Origin: Nymphaea colorata
Taxonomy: Eukaryota > Streptophyta > Magnoliopsida > Nymphaeales > Nymphaeaceae
Assembly: GCF_008831285.2 (NCBI RefSeq)
Contig: NC_045139.1
Location: forward strand, 31,221,706 to 31,285,705
Length of the DNA: 64,000 nt
Direction of reading: 5' to 3'
A program made the position numbers and the translations under genes. Shown piece after piece: positions 13,001 to 25,653 of this stretch; position 1 is the stretch's first letter, and every line of letters starts with the position of its first letter. The notes beneath the pieces are model-generated. The model had not been told where the DNA came from and did not search any database. It saw nothing but the letters and a program-made list of their open reading frames with translations.

Positions 13001-16000
13001 CATGTCTTTTCTCTCATATAATTTGAGTATGTATGGCATTTATTGTTTTATTGTTTTATTTTTGCTTCTTTGATGTTTTTGTATCTAAAATTTTATACTT
13101 CTCAGTTTTTCGTAATATCAGAAAAAGCCATGTTATTTTCTAGCGTTAAGATGGTTTTGTGATAAAATTTTAAAAATAAACTTTGCTCTTCCTTTTTCTT
13201 GAAATTAAACAATGACAATCTTATTAGAAAATGAAAATTTTCTAATCTTTCTTCTGAAGTCAACCGGGTAATACATATAAATAAATGTCACCAACACTAC
13301 AAGTAAATGTAAGCATAGATTTCTTGTAAATCATTAATGAATGGTGCACTCTCGGGAAGAATAAAATAGTGCTCAATAATAGGTGACTTAAAGTTCATAC
13401 TTTCCATCTTTTTGAAAGGTTACCACATCAAAAAATTCTGAGAAAGTGCTCTATGTTGTCAAAGGCTCTTCCAGATGCCAGGCTTGGCTCCTCACATAAG
13501 CTACCCTCTTCCTAAGCAATTTATCACTCGTAGGTGCCTGAAATATTGCCTACATGTGTAGGTCTTTTTTGTTTGACAACCTAAATTATTTTTCTTTTTT
13601 ACTTCTTATTCTTATTTTTTGCTTTTGTTGAGGGATTTTTCCTTTTTTTCCCCCTGCTTTTGTGCAGTTTATCTTTTACTCTCTGTTCCATGTGATTTTA
13701 TATTAAATTGTAAGTACGAGTGCATGTGCACTTCTAATTACAATTCATATACTATTGTACTTTGAATATTTGTTTGTTGGTTCATTTTTTTTTAACTCTG
13801 GTTTGTGAGGATGTGTGATCTTAATACTTTTTCTTGTTTATTAGAATTGTAGTATAATTTTTTTTATGACAAACAATGCTAACATGAACAGTGATTATTA
13901 TTGAGGATTGATGTTCCCTCTTTTTCTTAGATAGATTAGTAAACTTTAGGCTTTCTTTTTATTTTTGGGTTTTAGTTTCAGAAATAAAAATTGGAGATTT
14001 AGCAGTTGGCATTTAGAATGGTCAGATTTTGCATGCTATGAAACATTGATATTTACTTGTAAGCTTTTCTTTTCTACTATATAGTATATAATTCGTAAAT
14101 ATTTAGTCTTTTTATTGAATTTGATTTTCAAAGTTTTAGTTAGATTTATTATCATGTTAAAGCGTGTAATGTATTTGTGTTACCATGCATTTTATTTGTT
14201 TTATTGTTGTAAATTGATAATTGTAGATTTTTTATTAAGAAATGGTTTTATCTTGTTATTTTTAAAAATAGTATTATACTTTATTAGTTTCCCTTTTCTT
14301 GGGGGGCCCCACATAGTGCACCTAGTCCTGCCTAGTCTTTAGGCTCCTCTAACCACCCAAGGTGCAATTAATGCTTTTGACAATATATATATATATATAA
14401 AATCTATTATTGGATGCAGACCGAGATTGTCAATATCAATCTGACAAAGTGAAGGTTTATGAGATCCATTGTTAAATCCAGAACCCATACTATTGTTCTC
14501 ATGATTTCTATTGGCTGTACTCTTTTGATGTTCACTTTGGTTGGGCGTTTTGGCTGGCTAGATGAACATATTTTGCTGGTCTACATTGTTTATGATTATG
14601 GCAGCACAAATCGGTCATCAGTTGACTTTCAAGATTGTCAATTAAAGTAGATTTGTTGTTGATTATTCTTTTTTCTGTACCTTGTAAACATAGTTGCTTT
14701 GGCTGATCTAGTGGCTTTATGTGTCTCATCCTCACTTTAGGCTGTATTAGTGTTTTATGTTTTCAAAATCTGGGCTGTTGATGTATTAATTTTTGCTCTT
14801 CAAAGGAAGCTTTGGTTCCCTACGGGATTCTATTACTTGCTTTAGCAGTTTCTGTCCCCATGACAGGCATATCAAGAAGTGTCCAAGGAGAAGCGTCGTG
14901 CACAGATTGCTCAAGGTTCGATTTTGGAAGTCCTTCCTCTCCTTTTATCTTGTTGAACCCTCAAGACTGAGATTGGTGTGATTGAGAGCAGGGGAATCCC
15001 ATGTTTCAACCAAAACCACATTTTTTTACCAAACCTAGTTTACTCAAAATCTAGTTCTTTACCTGCTTGAATGGCCATGCTCGTGTGAGCAGCTGGATGA
15101 TTTTTCTTGCTAAAACTCCAAAAGAAAATAAAAGAAACAAAAGTTGGCCATTTTCTGACCACTCAACACTTCTAGAAAGGTTGGTAATCATTGAGCCATC
15201 CTTTTGGAATTGCGTGTTGCCAACAATTATTTGTTTAACTTTTCACCAGGGAAAAATTGGTTTGGCTGGTGCTAGAAGGGGTGTGTCCCTCTGTTTCTTG
15301 TTTAGTAGTCTGTGTTTTTCATTAAAAAAAAAAAATTCTTTTCATGCCTAAGGTTTTTAAGATAATCTATATTTGTGATATTGTGAAAACATGCATCAGA
15401 TCTTTTGCACACTTCTTTAAAAGCAGATTCTTGTCAGTTTAAACCTCAATTGTGACTCATTCAAGTTGGGTTAATGAGTTAAAATGAGTAAATCATGCTT
15501 TTCTTATTTTTTCCATTATCCTCTTTAATCATAATCAATGTAACTACCCAAAAGTTTAGTCTTGCATTAAAGGTTGTAGGAAAATTGTAAGGGTTTATAG
15601 AAGGGTTTGTAAGTGGTTGATTTTCTTTTAGGGTTGGGACCGCCGTTACTATTGGAATCTGCCAAACTAGGAGCCGAGCCTAGTATGGGAGTGGGTTAAA
15701 TCTTATCGTGGAATTAGAGCCGATTCAACACTTAAACCTGCCGCACACATGGATGCATGTGCCTTAAAGGGGTTAGATTGTAACATCCCAAAAGTTTAGT
15801 CTTGTACTAAAGATTGTGGGAAACCTTCAAGGGCTTATGAAGAGGGTTGCTAAGTGATTGATTATCATGGTTCTTAGCCATTTTACGGTTGAAACCAAAG
15901 CTGTCAGGGGGCGAATTGGGATCCACCAAACTAAGAGCCTGAGCTTGGTGTGGGAGTGGGTTGGGTGTTATACCTAACATTACTAATGTATACTTAACTA

Positions 16001-19000
16001 TGAATATTTATCCAAAATAACTAGTATGAGGCTTTCTCTCAATGCATATCTAAGCAGAGAGGTGAATTATTATACCACTTACAGTGAAACAAAGGGCAAC
16101 TGAATAAAGATATGTTGTTTCTATAAAGAATAAAAATGATCATATTTCTTATTAGATTGCATATATCATTTCTTAGCTATGTTACATGGGTGTGAATACT
16201 GGTGTGGTACGGGTGCAGCGGTGTGGTTATAGGCACATCAGTTTTGAAAATTATGGGTACTGGGGTAAGGCAGAGCATATATACATGTATATACAATACA
16301 TATATAATAATCCACAAATGTTTCAAAATTAAAGAAAAGGGGGAGATACCTGTAGAATCTAGGTGGAAGAGAAATAAAAAGAAGGGAAAAATCAAAATTA
16401 AAGCAAAATTAAATTTGAAAAGGTAAATTTTTAAGCTTCAAAATGCAGCTGCTGTACCCATGTTGCCATACCCACGTACTGACATGGTTACTTGGCCATA
16501 TCACACATACCCGTGTGACATAGTCTTTTAGTTTGTTTGGTGGAAGTTTAGGTGAGCTTACCTCCCTTCCTTAAAAGGTAGCATATTACTTGTATGTTTT
16601 TTGCAACATGGTCTCTGCCTTGTCGACCATAGTACCATACATTGTCTGTATTTGTGGATTCTTCATACTGATTCGCCGAAACCCACAGTTGAAAGTTGAA
16701 ACTCTTTTAGAGTTTTATTTCATAAAACAAACTATGTGGATGCAATCTTCATGATCAAACCCACAAATCACTGTAAGACATGTTTGTTCTGTATAAATTA
16801 TATATGGGTTTTAAAGTGAGCAGTCTGTCATTTTTGGTTTAGAACATCTACCCTATGCAACACAAAAATGTGACCTTACGTTGATTTCTGGGCTGTATGC
16901 AATCAAGTGCAGTTGTAGTTGTTTCTTTTGGATTATTGAAAGGCCTAGCTTTTCATTAATAGGTGTGTTTATTTGCTGGCTTTTTTCAGCTTTGGCTGCT
17001 GAAGTCACTGTTGTTCCACCATCACGATTAATGGCTTTGATTGGGCAAGCATTAAAATGGCAGCAGCACCAAGGTTCTATTATAATTTCATTTCTCTAGG
17101 GACATACTATATGTGATATAGTTTTCTTTGGGCTAATGTGGATAGTATTAGGAATAAAATGGTTTCTGGTGATTTTTTCAGGGTTGCTTCCTCCTGGAAC
17201 TCAGTTTGATCTCTTCCGAGGAACAGCAGCAATGAAACAGGATGAGGATGATATGTACCCAACAAATCTCGTGCATACCATAAAGGTAATCACGTCTTTT
17301 ATGTGCATACCTCAGTTTCTCTGACATGAACTTCTGATTGAAGTCTGGGTGGGTTTTCTCAATTTTAGTTCTTCTGTTGGGAAATGAAAGACATGTATTA
17401 AGTTCTTGTTCAGTGTCTCAGAGAGACTGTGGTCAGATGTCAAACCACTCAATTAATCATTAAAGATCCATGGTATGCCACTTTACAACATAGCTCTAGC
17501 TGTACCAATAAGAAAAAACTGTTGGAAGATCCCAAAGATGAGAAAATTAGCCATAGGCCTTTGATGAAACAATATCATTCATAACATTCAATATCTTCTC
17601 CAAGCAATACCAGTTGTCCCCTGGCATTGCGGTGATTAAGTTACTGGTACACTCGAACGTCCAGAGTTTGAGGACTGGTACTAAAGAAGGAGAGAAGAAG
17701 AAGGGAATTATTTTCTCCAAGAAATCAAAAGTCTGGTGGATGGCTGGGTCTATTCAGTGCATTGGAGGGGCTAATTGGCCTAGTTGTGACTGAAAGGAAG
17801 GTTTTAAAAAAAAACTGACTTGGAAATTGTGGCACTGGCTTCGAAATTTAAGATGATCGAAAACTTGGAGCAATTAAAAATAACTAAAACTCTCACCACA
17901 TTTTATATTAAGGAAGTTTTCATCTTAGGTCTACCTTTTGCTCATAATTCCAAAAAGGACCACCTTGGGTCCATTTGTGATTTTCCTAATAAAGGCCAGG
18001 AGTGAACTCTTGCTAACCTGAAAAAAAAAATTGCCAAAACGATCAGGCATAATCTAGTGATACAAGGTAATATTGAAAAAAATTGCAGCCAATGTTTTCT
18101 ATTTTTTCAAGTGAATAGGAACCACTTCACGTCCTTATATGACAATTTTCATGGAAAGTTTGACCTTACTAGGGAGATCACAAACACTTGTCCTTTTTTG
18201 GAATTGTGGCCAAAAGGTAGGTCCAGAAATGGAATTTTCTTTTAAAGTATTAAAGCATGGAAAAAAAATGAAAAGTAAAACTCCTTTCCATCTAGAAACT
18301 TGCTCAGGCCCTTAGGCATTTGTAGCCTTTAAGCATAGTCAGTTAGTCCTATGTTTCTGCACATATTTTAAGGCTTTGAATTGCTAAGAAGGTTAAGATA
18401 AGAATCAAGAATCACAGTTTTTTGACTTCATAATCACATGTATTAGGAGTCTATTCTTTTACTTCCCCTAAGAAAACCTTGGAACTAATTTTCATATTTT
18501 TGCCTGTTGTTTGATAGTTTGGCAAGAAAAGTCACCCAGAAAGTGCTCGTTTTTCACCTGATGGGCAGTTCCTTGTTTCATGCTCGGTTGATGGTTTCAT
18601 TGAGGTAGATATGCTTCGTATGTCTGTTTTTCTTGTTTATTTTTCCTTTTCTGATGATCTGTCACCTGGTTGAAAATTGTGCTTTGATAGGTTTGGGATC
18701 CCATAAGTGGCAAGCTAAAGAAGGATCTACAATATCAAGCTGATGTAAGCTGACTTTGGTTTTCCCATATTCATCTTTTTTTGCTATTGGAGACCTTTCT
18801 TGCTGTTCTAGTCTGATTACTACTGCTTTCTTGCATTTACTTGTAGAGGTAAATCAAGTTAGAAAACGTACCATGGAATGGGCTTCTTTCTTTTTAGTTT
18901 ATCCAAGAACATGGAACTAGGGAGGAACTTCTTGTTATGGTGAGAATGTCTGAAATCTTGACAGAGATTGTGCGTGTGTGTACATGTCTATAAATAAAAT

Positions 19001-22000
19001 GGAAGAAGAAGCATGAAACTGGTATCTCTTTTAGTTTTTCAAGAACATGATATATAGATTGAGATGCCACAGATTAGTAAAGAGTTAATTTATTATTATT
19101 ATTATTTTTAATATTTTCTTGTAACCACATGCACAAACATGTGTAATACTTTTAATATTATGTTTTGGTTGCCAAAACAAGGGAAAACATTTTTTTTATA
19201 GTGAAAATATCGTGATATGTTCAAAACATCACCAAAATAAATTTCTCGCAATAGTATCATGAAAAATATGAGTGGTGTTTCTGCTAATGTACCCTCTTTC
19301 ACCTGCACATGCCTTTTGGCTTTTGAAATTTTAAGGTGGCAAAATTGTAAAGAGCGAAAATATTATGGCAAAGAAACATTGAACGTTAAGGGCATCTGTG
19401 GTATTTGAAGACATTAGAGTTTAAAATCCAAATAGGCATAACTATTTTGAAGGGAGAAGTGGTGACTTTTATGAATTTATGTTGTTCAATCCTTGGAAAT
19501 TGAAACCTTTGTAGTTTGAACTATGAATTTTGGTGCTTGTTAGTTATTGAGAAATTTTTTGTTTTTTATGTTTCGTTGACAACTTCGATGACCTTATGAC
19601 TTGTGTGTTGTAACTTGTATGGCAGCATGGCTAACTTATGGCACTTATGGTCATATAATTGTTAGTTACTCATTCCATGTTACGGTAGTTATTTTATTTG
19701 CTTTAAGGTTGTTGCATTACTTGCATTTACTTGTTTATTAACAAATTCTTACTAATTTGGTTACTTATCTTTACCTTTTTTGTATTTTCTTCTTTAGTTC
19801 TTCATTTTTTAATCTAATTTTAGATTTTTTTTCATGTTTTTGGAAGATTTCCAAGGATTTCATTAGAAAACCTTGCCAAAAGATGCTCAAGGAAAATCTT
19901 GCCAATAAAATCTTGACATCTGTGTTTGTGACTATGCTTAGAATGTTGGTTCTTTTGGTTTATGGGTTTCCCATTCATAATATAATTTATGATTGATATT
20001 TTCTAGTCTCAAATTTACCCGGCTGTGCTTGTGTTTTCCTTTCTGCAATGAGTTAAACAAATTTTGCTATTATAAATTTATAATAACTGACATATTTTAA
20101 TTCAGGATGCTTTTATGATGCACGATGATGCTGTTCTTTGCATGGATTTTAGTAGAGACTCAGAGATGCTTGCGTCTGGATCACAAGATGGAAAGATCAA
20201 GGTAATCAATGTTGCAAACGGTTGGAAAATATTCAATTTGGGAACTTGCAAGTGCTTATGCAATGATCTATGTAAATGCTGTAGGGCCTTCTTTATCTCC
20301 ATTTGTACAGTTTGAGTAGCTTTTTTTGTCATTGTACTGTCTAGTACTATGGCACATGAGTGCATGTAGAGGTGCAGACACAGGTGACATGTGGACATGG
20401 ATGCAGAGTATTTTCAAAAAGTTCGGGTTGCATGAAAACTCTCACCCACACAACCATGTGTATGCATACAATTAAAACAAATTAATACTGATGTTTAAAC
20501 AAACAAGTAGCAAACATGAATTTTACTGATAGATAAACTAACAAAAGCGCCAAAGCGTCCTCTGTATATGCAGCAAAGCAATCAATGGACCGTTGCTGTT
20601 GGCAAGTATAGCAGCTAGTTGGTCATGCAGATGACTGACAAGCCCAAGAAATTATATATAATAGAAAAAGGAAAATAAGAAATACAAAAAGATGGAAATA
20701 TATATGTAGTGCTTTTAATATTTTGGCTGTGCTGTGTGTCCTGGTTATTTATGTGTTGTTTCATCTTGCCACAATATTGGTATACAAACTTACTCCTTGT
20801 TTTGCAGGTATGGAGATTAAGGACTGGACAGTGCTTGCGTCGACTTGAACGTGCACATTCGCAGGGCGTAACTAGTCTTTCATTCTCTCGGGATGGAAGC
20901 CAGCTTCTTAGTGCTTCCTTTGATAGTACTGCAAGGTCATTTAGAAAGTTACAGCTGGAAGTTATCCATTTATTGTACTCTTTTAGTTCCTCCATGAAGA
21001 TTTGGGTGATCATCTGATTGGTTTATGATATTACTTTATTACTTTACCACTTTTTGTTATTCGGGTTGCTGTTAATGGATGTACATTGTACATCATTATT
21101 ATCTTCTGTTGTTATCATTCATCTCTAGTTATCTTATTTTCTCTTGTCAAAGAAAATGGTGTGGGGGAAGAAAGTAGTTGAAACAAGGTTGGGGTTCAAA
21201 GCACAAGTCAGAAAGTGTAGCTACTATCAGCTATCCTGTTGCTCCTGTCATGGCAAAAACTAGGCAATTATTCATTTCTTTTGTTAATGAAGATGTACCC
21301 TAGAATCTCCACGCTGTGGACTATTGTCATTTATATCCAGAGTCTTTGTGTTAGCTTCTCGGCCTCAAGCTGTTGTCTGAGATATGTTAGAGCGTGCCTA
21401 GTCTTATACCTGGGTCTTTAAGCTTTACTGGTTGCCTAGCCTAGCTGTTCCTAGGCAACCTGCCATGCGCGCCCGGAACTCAACAACCTAATCTTTTTTT
21501 CTCAACAGCTACATCTTTTTTCATTTTTCTCTTCTTTGTTTCTTCTTCTGTTGCCTGAGGCTTTTTTTTCTTTCTTCATCTTCTTCTTTTTCTTTTGTTT
21601 CTAATTTTTATGCAGATTTTCTTGTCCTCATTCTTGTCGATGTTTCACGTGATTTGCATTAGGAACATATTTTTGTATATTTGGGTATGTGTGTACTAAT
21701 AACCATATTTTTAGTTATAGTTGATATATTATGTGTTATTATACTCAGAATATTTGTGTCTTTGTGATGCAGTGGTTAGAGGGTTAGCTCTAACCCCCGC
21801 GGCAAACTATTATCCAAACGACAAGTAAGAAGGCAAATTGAAAGGAACGTAGATAAAGAAAAGAGCTAAAGGAAGGACATAATGTAAAAGAAGAGATTAG
21901 GGTTTTCATTAATCTTCCCCCAAAATGAACCATAAGTCCACTTTAAATAGAGATTACGAACTACATTGGATCTTGGATCCATTATTGAAATAAAAATTTC

Positions 22001-22109
22001 AAACCCAGTAAATGAAAATAAATAAGAAAATAAACCCAATAGTATGGATCCAAACTGCATAGACTAACAAATGAACTGCTCCTGCGTCACTTTGTTTAGG
22101 TTTTAGATT

Positions 22110-22165
<56 letters not shown>

Positions 22166-24512
22166 ACATGGAAACTGTGATAATGTGAGCATTCCTATTC
22201 CCTCTTTATTTAAAAAAAAAAAGGAATAATAATTTAGGCTTTAGATAGGCGTTTAGATTTTAGAAGTTAGAATTAGAGGTTTAACAGTTGGTACTTAGAA
22301 AATGATAAGATGTTGCTTGCTTTGAAATATTGTGAAGCAGTGACATTAAATTGTAACTTTTTTTTTATGCTGTTTCAAACTGCTGCTTATGTTTATTATC
22401 ATGTTATTGAATGTTTAATGTGAGTTCATAAACCGTTTTAGTTGTTTTCTTTTTAGAAGTTTGTACGTGTAGGTTTTTCTTTGACAACTGCTTCTAACTT
22501 TCGTTGTTATGTTTTAAAACTAATGTTATATTTAGGCTGAGGCTATCTGCTGTTGCTTGTAACAAGATAGAGTCTATTGGGATGAATTTGGTCTATCCTT
22601 TACTTTGATCAGAACTTTTTCCTAATATGAATATCTGCATTATTTGTCTAAACTGTACTAACTACTGGCAGAATCCATGGGCTTAAATCTGGGAAGATGC
22701 TGAAAGAATTCCGAGGCCACACATCTTATGTGAATGATGCAATTTTTAGCAGTGATGGTGGTCGTGTTATTACAGCCTCCAGTGACTGTACAGTGAAAGT
22801 GAGCTAACTACTTGTTTATTATCTGCATATGTTGTTTGCACTTTATATTACATTCCTGTCCTCTACAGTCTGTAATGAATATCCTTTTTTTCCTTTTGTT
22901 GGAAGCAGGTTTGGGATGTAAAGACTACCGATTGTTTACAGACTTTCAAACCTCCACCTCCTTTGAGGGTATATTCTCCAGACACAAACTAACCAAATTC
23001 ATAGTTATTGATGCAGATGAATTGAGACATGTTCTTTGTTGTGTTACCATCGTTTAGAGATAATTTTCAAGACCTAATCAGCATGCTTGTATTTTATTGG
23101 GCAATCAGGGTGGTGATGCATCTGTTAACTCTGTTCTTCTCTTCCCAAAGAACACAGAGCATATTATCGTCTGCAACAAGACATCTTCAATATATATCAT
23201 GACATTCCAGGGCCAGGTACTTGTCCTGTTATTTCCTGCATCCAGAAAATGTAACCTCTCCCGCTCTCTTTCTTCAGTGTTTGTTTGTATTTCTTTCTTA
23301 CTGTCTATAGACCAACTTAAGCAAACATTTCTCTTCGTCCTTGTCAGTGAAAATTTTTGCAACTATTGCTAGCTTAAGCTTGACCTGTTGAAAGCCTAAC
23401 AAGGACATTGCTCTGAATCCAGCTTATCCTAACTGCAGCTCCATTCCTGTATTTTGCATGTGATGTAACATCTGAATACTCAATTACTATGCATATCAGT
23501 CAAATTTTAGCATTTTGAGCAAGATCTTTGGTGTTTGGTCTTAATTATATGGTTAATGGATTACCTTACAAGTTGCACTTGCAGGTGGTAAAGAGTTTTT
23601 CTTCCGGTAGAAGAGAGGGGGGAGACTTTGTTGCAGCCTGTGTTTCACCTAAAGGAGAATGGATTTACTGTATTGGTGAAGATCGGTAGGTTTTGAAGAT
23701 TCCACAGATTGCTGAGACCTTTTTTTAGTTGGGTTTATTCACTTTTTTTAAGGCCTTATCAATGTCCTAAACTCTGTTTCTCCTCCAGAGAGTAGACATT
23801 GCTGGATTAAAAGTAATGTTTCTCATGTTCTTTTGCAGTTACATTTATTGCTTCAGCCATCAGTCCGGTAAACTGGAACACCTAATCAAAGTGAGTTATT
23901 TTATTTGTTTTCTTTGCCCTTGGGATATTGAGGCTTAAAGTTGCTGTAAATTATAGCTTGAGTACAATGTTCCACTGATATGACAGTGCCTCCCTCCTTC
24001 TCTATTGTGATGATTTTTGGAAAAAATCTGGGGTTTGCATGACTTCTTTAAATAACTAAGCTTATATGGCTTCTTCAAATGAAAATAAAGAGCACTCACC
24101 TTTTAAATTTCTGTTTTTCTCGTTAGGAAAATGAGAAACAATGTTTGCATTTGCAATAATGAAAAGTACAAACTTCAGACTATGTGGTATTTGATTGTCT
24201 TCAGCCATTGTTGTTTCTTTTAGGTCTCCTCATTTTGAAGGAATGTCAAAAAGTATAGAAAGAATTACTGTTATTTTCTTATTAGCTGTTTGAGTTTCTA
24301 CAAGTTGTCATGGCTTAATATGAGACTTTGAAGACCTACGAGGTCTCTATGGCTGCAATACTATGTCTAATGCAAATGACTGATTCCTTATTTGGTGTTG
24401 ATCATGTTAGGATGCACATGAAAAGGATGTAATTGGAATTACTCATCATCCTCATCAGAATTCGGTAGCAACGTATGGTGAAGATTGCACCATGAAATTA
24501 TGGAAGCCTTGA
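10060..24512 (+). CDS. SMU1: SMU1 splicing factor homologue (LisH-CTLH-WD40), 16 exons
   Basis: SMU1 is a nuclear factor that works with RED in spliceosome activation and splice-site choice. Exons: 10060-10088, 10601-10811, 12264-12416, 14867-14915, 16990-17073, 17182-17285, 18518-18604, 18691-18744, 20106-20201, 20808-20935, 22672-22798, 22909-22968, 23109-23216, 23585-23685, 23839-23890, 24411-24512. All introns are GT-AG and the phases join to give 514 aa, about the length of human SMU1. LisH is at about 9-35 ([20 protein letters not shown]), CTLH follows to about 95 ([20 protein letters not shown]), then the family block [20 protein letters not shown] near 155-175. WD40 repeats run from about 205 to the end, with VWDP, VWRL, VWDV and LWKP repeat ends. 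The start is the ATG of [10 protein letters not shown], in line with the animal N-terminus. No residue or exon appears lost. Introns 2, 3, 4 and 10 exceed 1.4 kb and carry repeats. Confidence 0.97.
13860..14400. repeat. Degenerate repeat in SMU1 intron 3, shared with intron 10
   Basis: Blocks such as TTTAGCAGTTGGCATTTAGA and TTTATTATCATGTTAAAGCG recur in the same order in intron 10 (about 22230-22500) as TTTAACAGTTGGTACTTAGA and TTTATTATCATGTTATTGAA. Both copies lie near a GCCTAGTC-type stretch and a TA run. The unit is an old dispersed repeat of unknown class; limits are approximate. Confidence 0.45.
15539..15972 (+). mobile_element. TRIM retrotransposon in SMU1 intron 4
   Basis: Two LTR-like direct repeats, 15539-15705 and 15779-15972, both begin TGTAAC and share the text CCCAAAAGTTTAGTCTTG; the right one ends GGGTGTTATA. 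Between them are 73 bases that start with TGGAATTAGAGC (15709-15720), 10 of 12 bases matching the plant initiator-tRNA primer site TGGTATCAGAGC, and end in the purine-rich tract AAAGGGGTTAGA. The internal sequence and LTRs resemble the TRIM at 50011-50466, so both are one family. No clean 5-bp duplication is visible and the LTRs have diverged, so this copy is old. It lies in the sense direction of SMU1. Confidence 0.75.
16177..16523. mobile_element. Inverted-repeat element in SMU1 intron 4
   Basis: The left end is CTATGTTACATGGGTGTG and the right end, reverse-complemented, CTATGTCACACGGGTATG. These are imperfect terminal inverted repeats around a 347-base AT-rich body with no coding capacity. 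The target duplication is unclear, so the superfamily is not assigned. Confidence 0.5.
22112..22165. repeat. Compound (CT)n-(TA)n microsatellite in SMU1 intron 10
   Basis: A CT run of about 28 bases passes directly into a TA run of about 25 bases. Confidence 0.92.
22230..22500. repeat. Second copy of the intron 3 repeat, in SMU1 intron 10
   Basis: Sequence blocks match intron 3 at about 13960-14230 in the same order and orientation. A compound CT-TA microsatellite lies just before it at 22112-22165. Confidence 0.45.
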
Positions 24513-24609
24513 AATACAATAATGCTCTGACAGTGAAAGACTAAGACTGCGACTGCGGCTGCGATACGAAGTTGTGGAACCTTTGAAATACGTTGATACT
24601 TTCAGAGCT
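24493..24609 (+). repeat. Diverged duplication of the SMU1 stop-codon region
   Basis: The terminal coding sequence AAATTATGGAAGCCTTGAAA is followed 77 bases later, at about 24570, by AAGTTGTGGAACCTTTGAAA. The first encodes KLWKP-stop and the second would encode KLWNL-stop, with similar sequence continuing beyond both stops. The second copy lies in the 3' untranslated region and is not needed for the protein. Confidence 0.55.
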
Positions 24610-25653
24610 TTGCACAAGTTTTTGCTGTGCCTCATGTTGGGTAATTGCTGCCTGTTCTGTCAGCACCTTCCCCATTCTCCGATAAATAGCCTTCCGCTAT
24701 TATTTTGCGTCATCTGCATCTGTGGAAGACTGATTTAATGGAAAGACACAATCAAGTACCGGACTCCTGGCTAGAAGAAGCTGACCATAGGGCTGATGGA
24801 TTGCCTGAGATTGATACAGCATTTATCTACCTTTCCTTGGCAGGGAATATGACTTGGAAATTCTTGTTCGATGTTTACGTTTTTTTATTTTTCCTCATTG
24901 ACGCTGTAAAGTTAAAAGACCAAATTGAATCTGAATGTCTAGTTTTCCTTCTTGTCGTTGTAACATGAGGTTGACACTGAATCTAAGTGTTATCACAATG
25001 CGCCGCCTCCCTCTCTCCCTCTCTCTCTCTCTCTTCCTCTGCACACACGCACACCCACACAAAAACACAAACACACGCATACTGTTACTGTTATTTCATG
25101 CTGATTATCAAATTTTATGCTCTTAGGATGGCGCCATTCAAATAAACATAATCACTTTACTCATCCAATATCAATTTGGTTGTCTTTGCTCCAAATACCG
25201 GTTCCTAGTTTCTGCAGGTGCTTGTTTCTCATCCTGTGACCTATCAATATAAGGTTGGTTACATGGTGCTGATGGATAACAACACGTCGATGCGCCGGTA
25301 TGTTAATGGCATTGGTTTTGGAGCCGCTTCCTGAGTAAAGCATTCGAAAGCATGGCAGAAATGCTGGGATTTTTTCAAGAAATGCAGGAGAATTAGTAAC
25401 TTCTTTCTGACCCGTGAACAATAATAGCATACGTCTGTAAGAATCTCCACGCATTCATGTGCACCTTGTCCAGTGCAAATTGCCTGCCTATTTCTCCAGA
25501 TTGAGCAATCCAAATCAGCAATTGGAATGGATCATCAAAGCCATGGACACCAACTGCTAAAACATCCGAAAAATGGAACTCCCCCTTTCAAGGTGTGCTG
25601 TGTTTGCCACAATGAGGTGAAAATCGTGGAGCTTCTACCGTTAGCTGATGAGG
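24513..25653. other. Tail-to-tail 3' regions of SMU1 and the RING-H2 gene
   Basis: This interval between the SMU1 stop and the RING-H2 stop holds both 3' untranslated regions. A CT/CA-rich microsatellite lies at 25006-25076. No further gene is seen. The two transcripts converge and could overlap. Confidence 0.55.
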
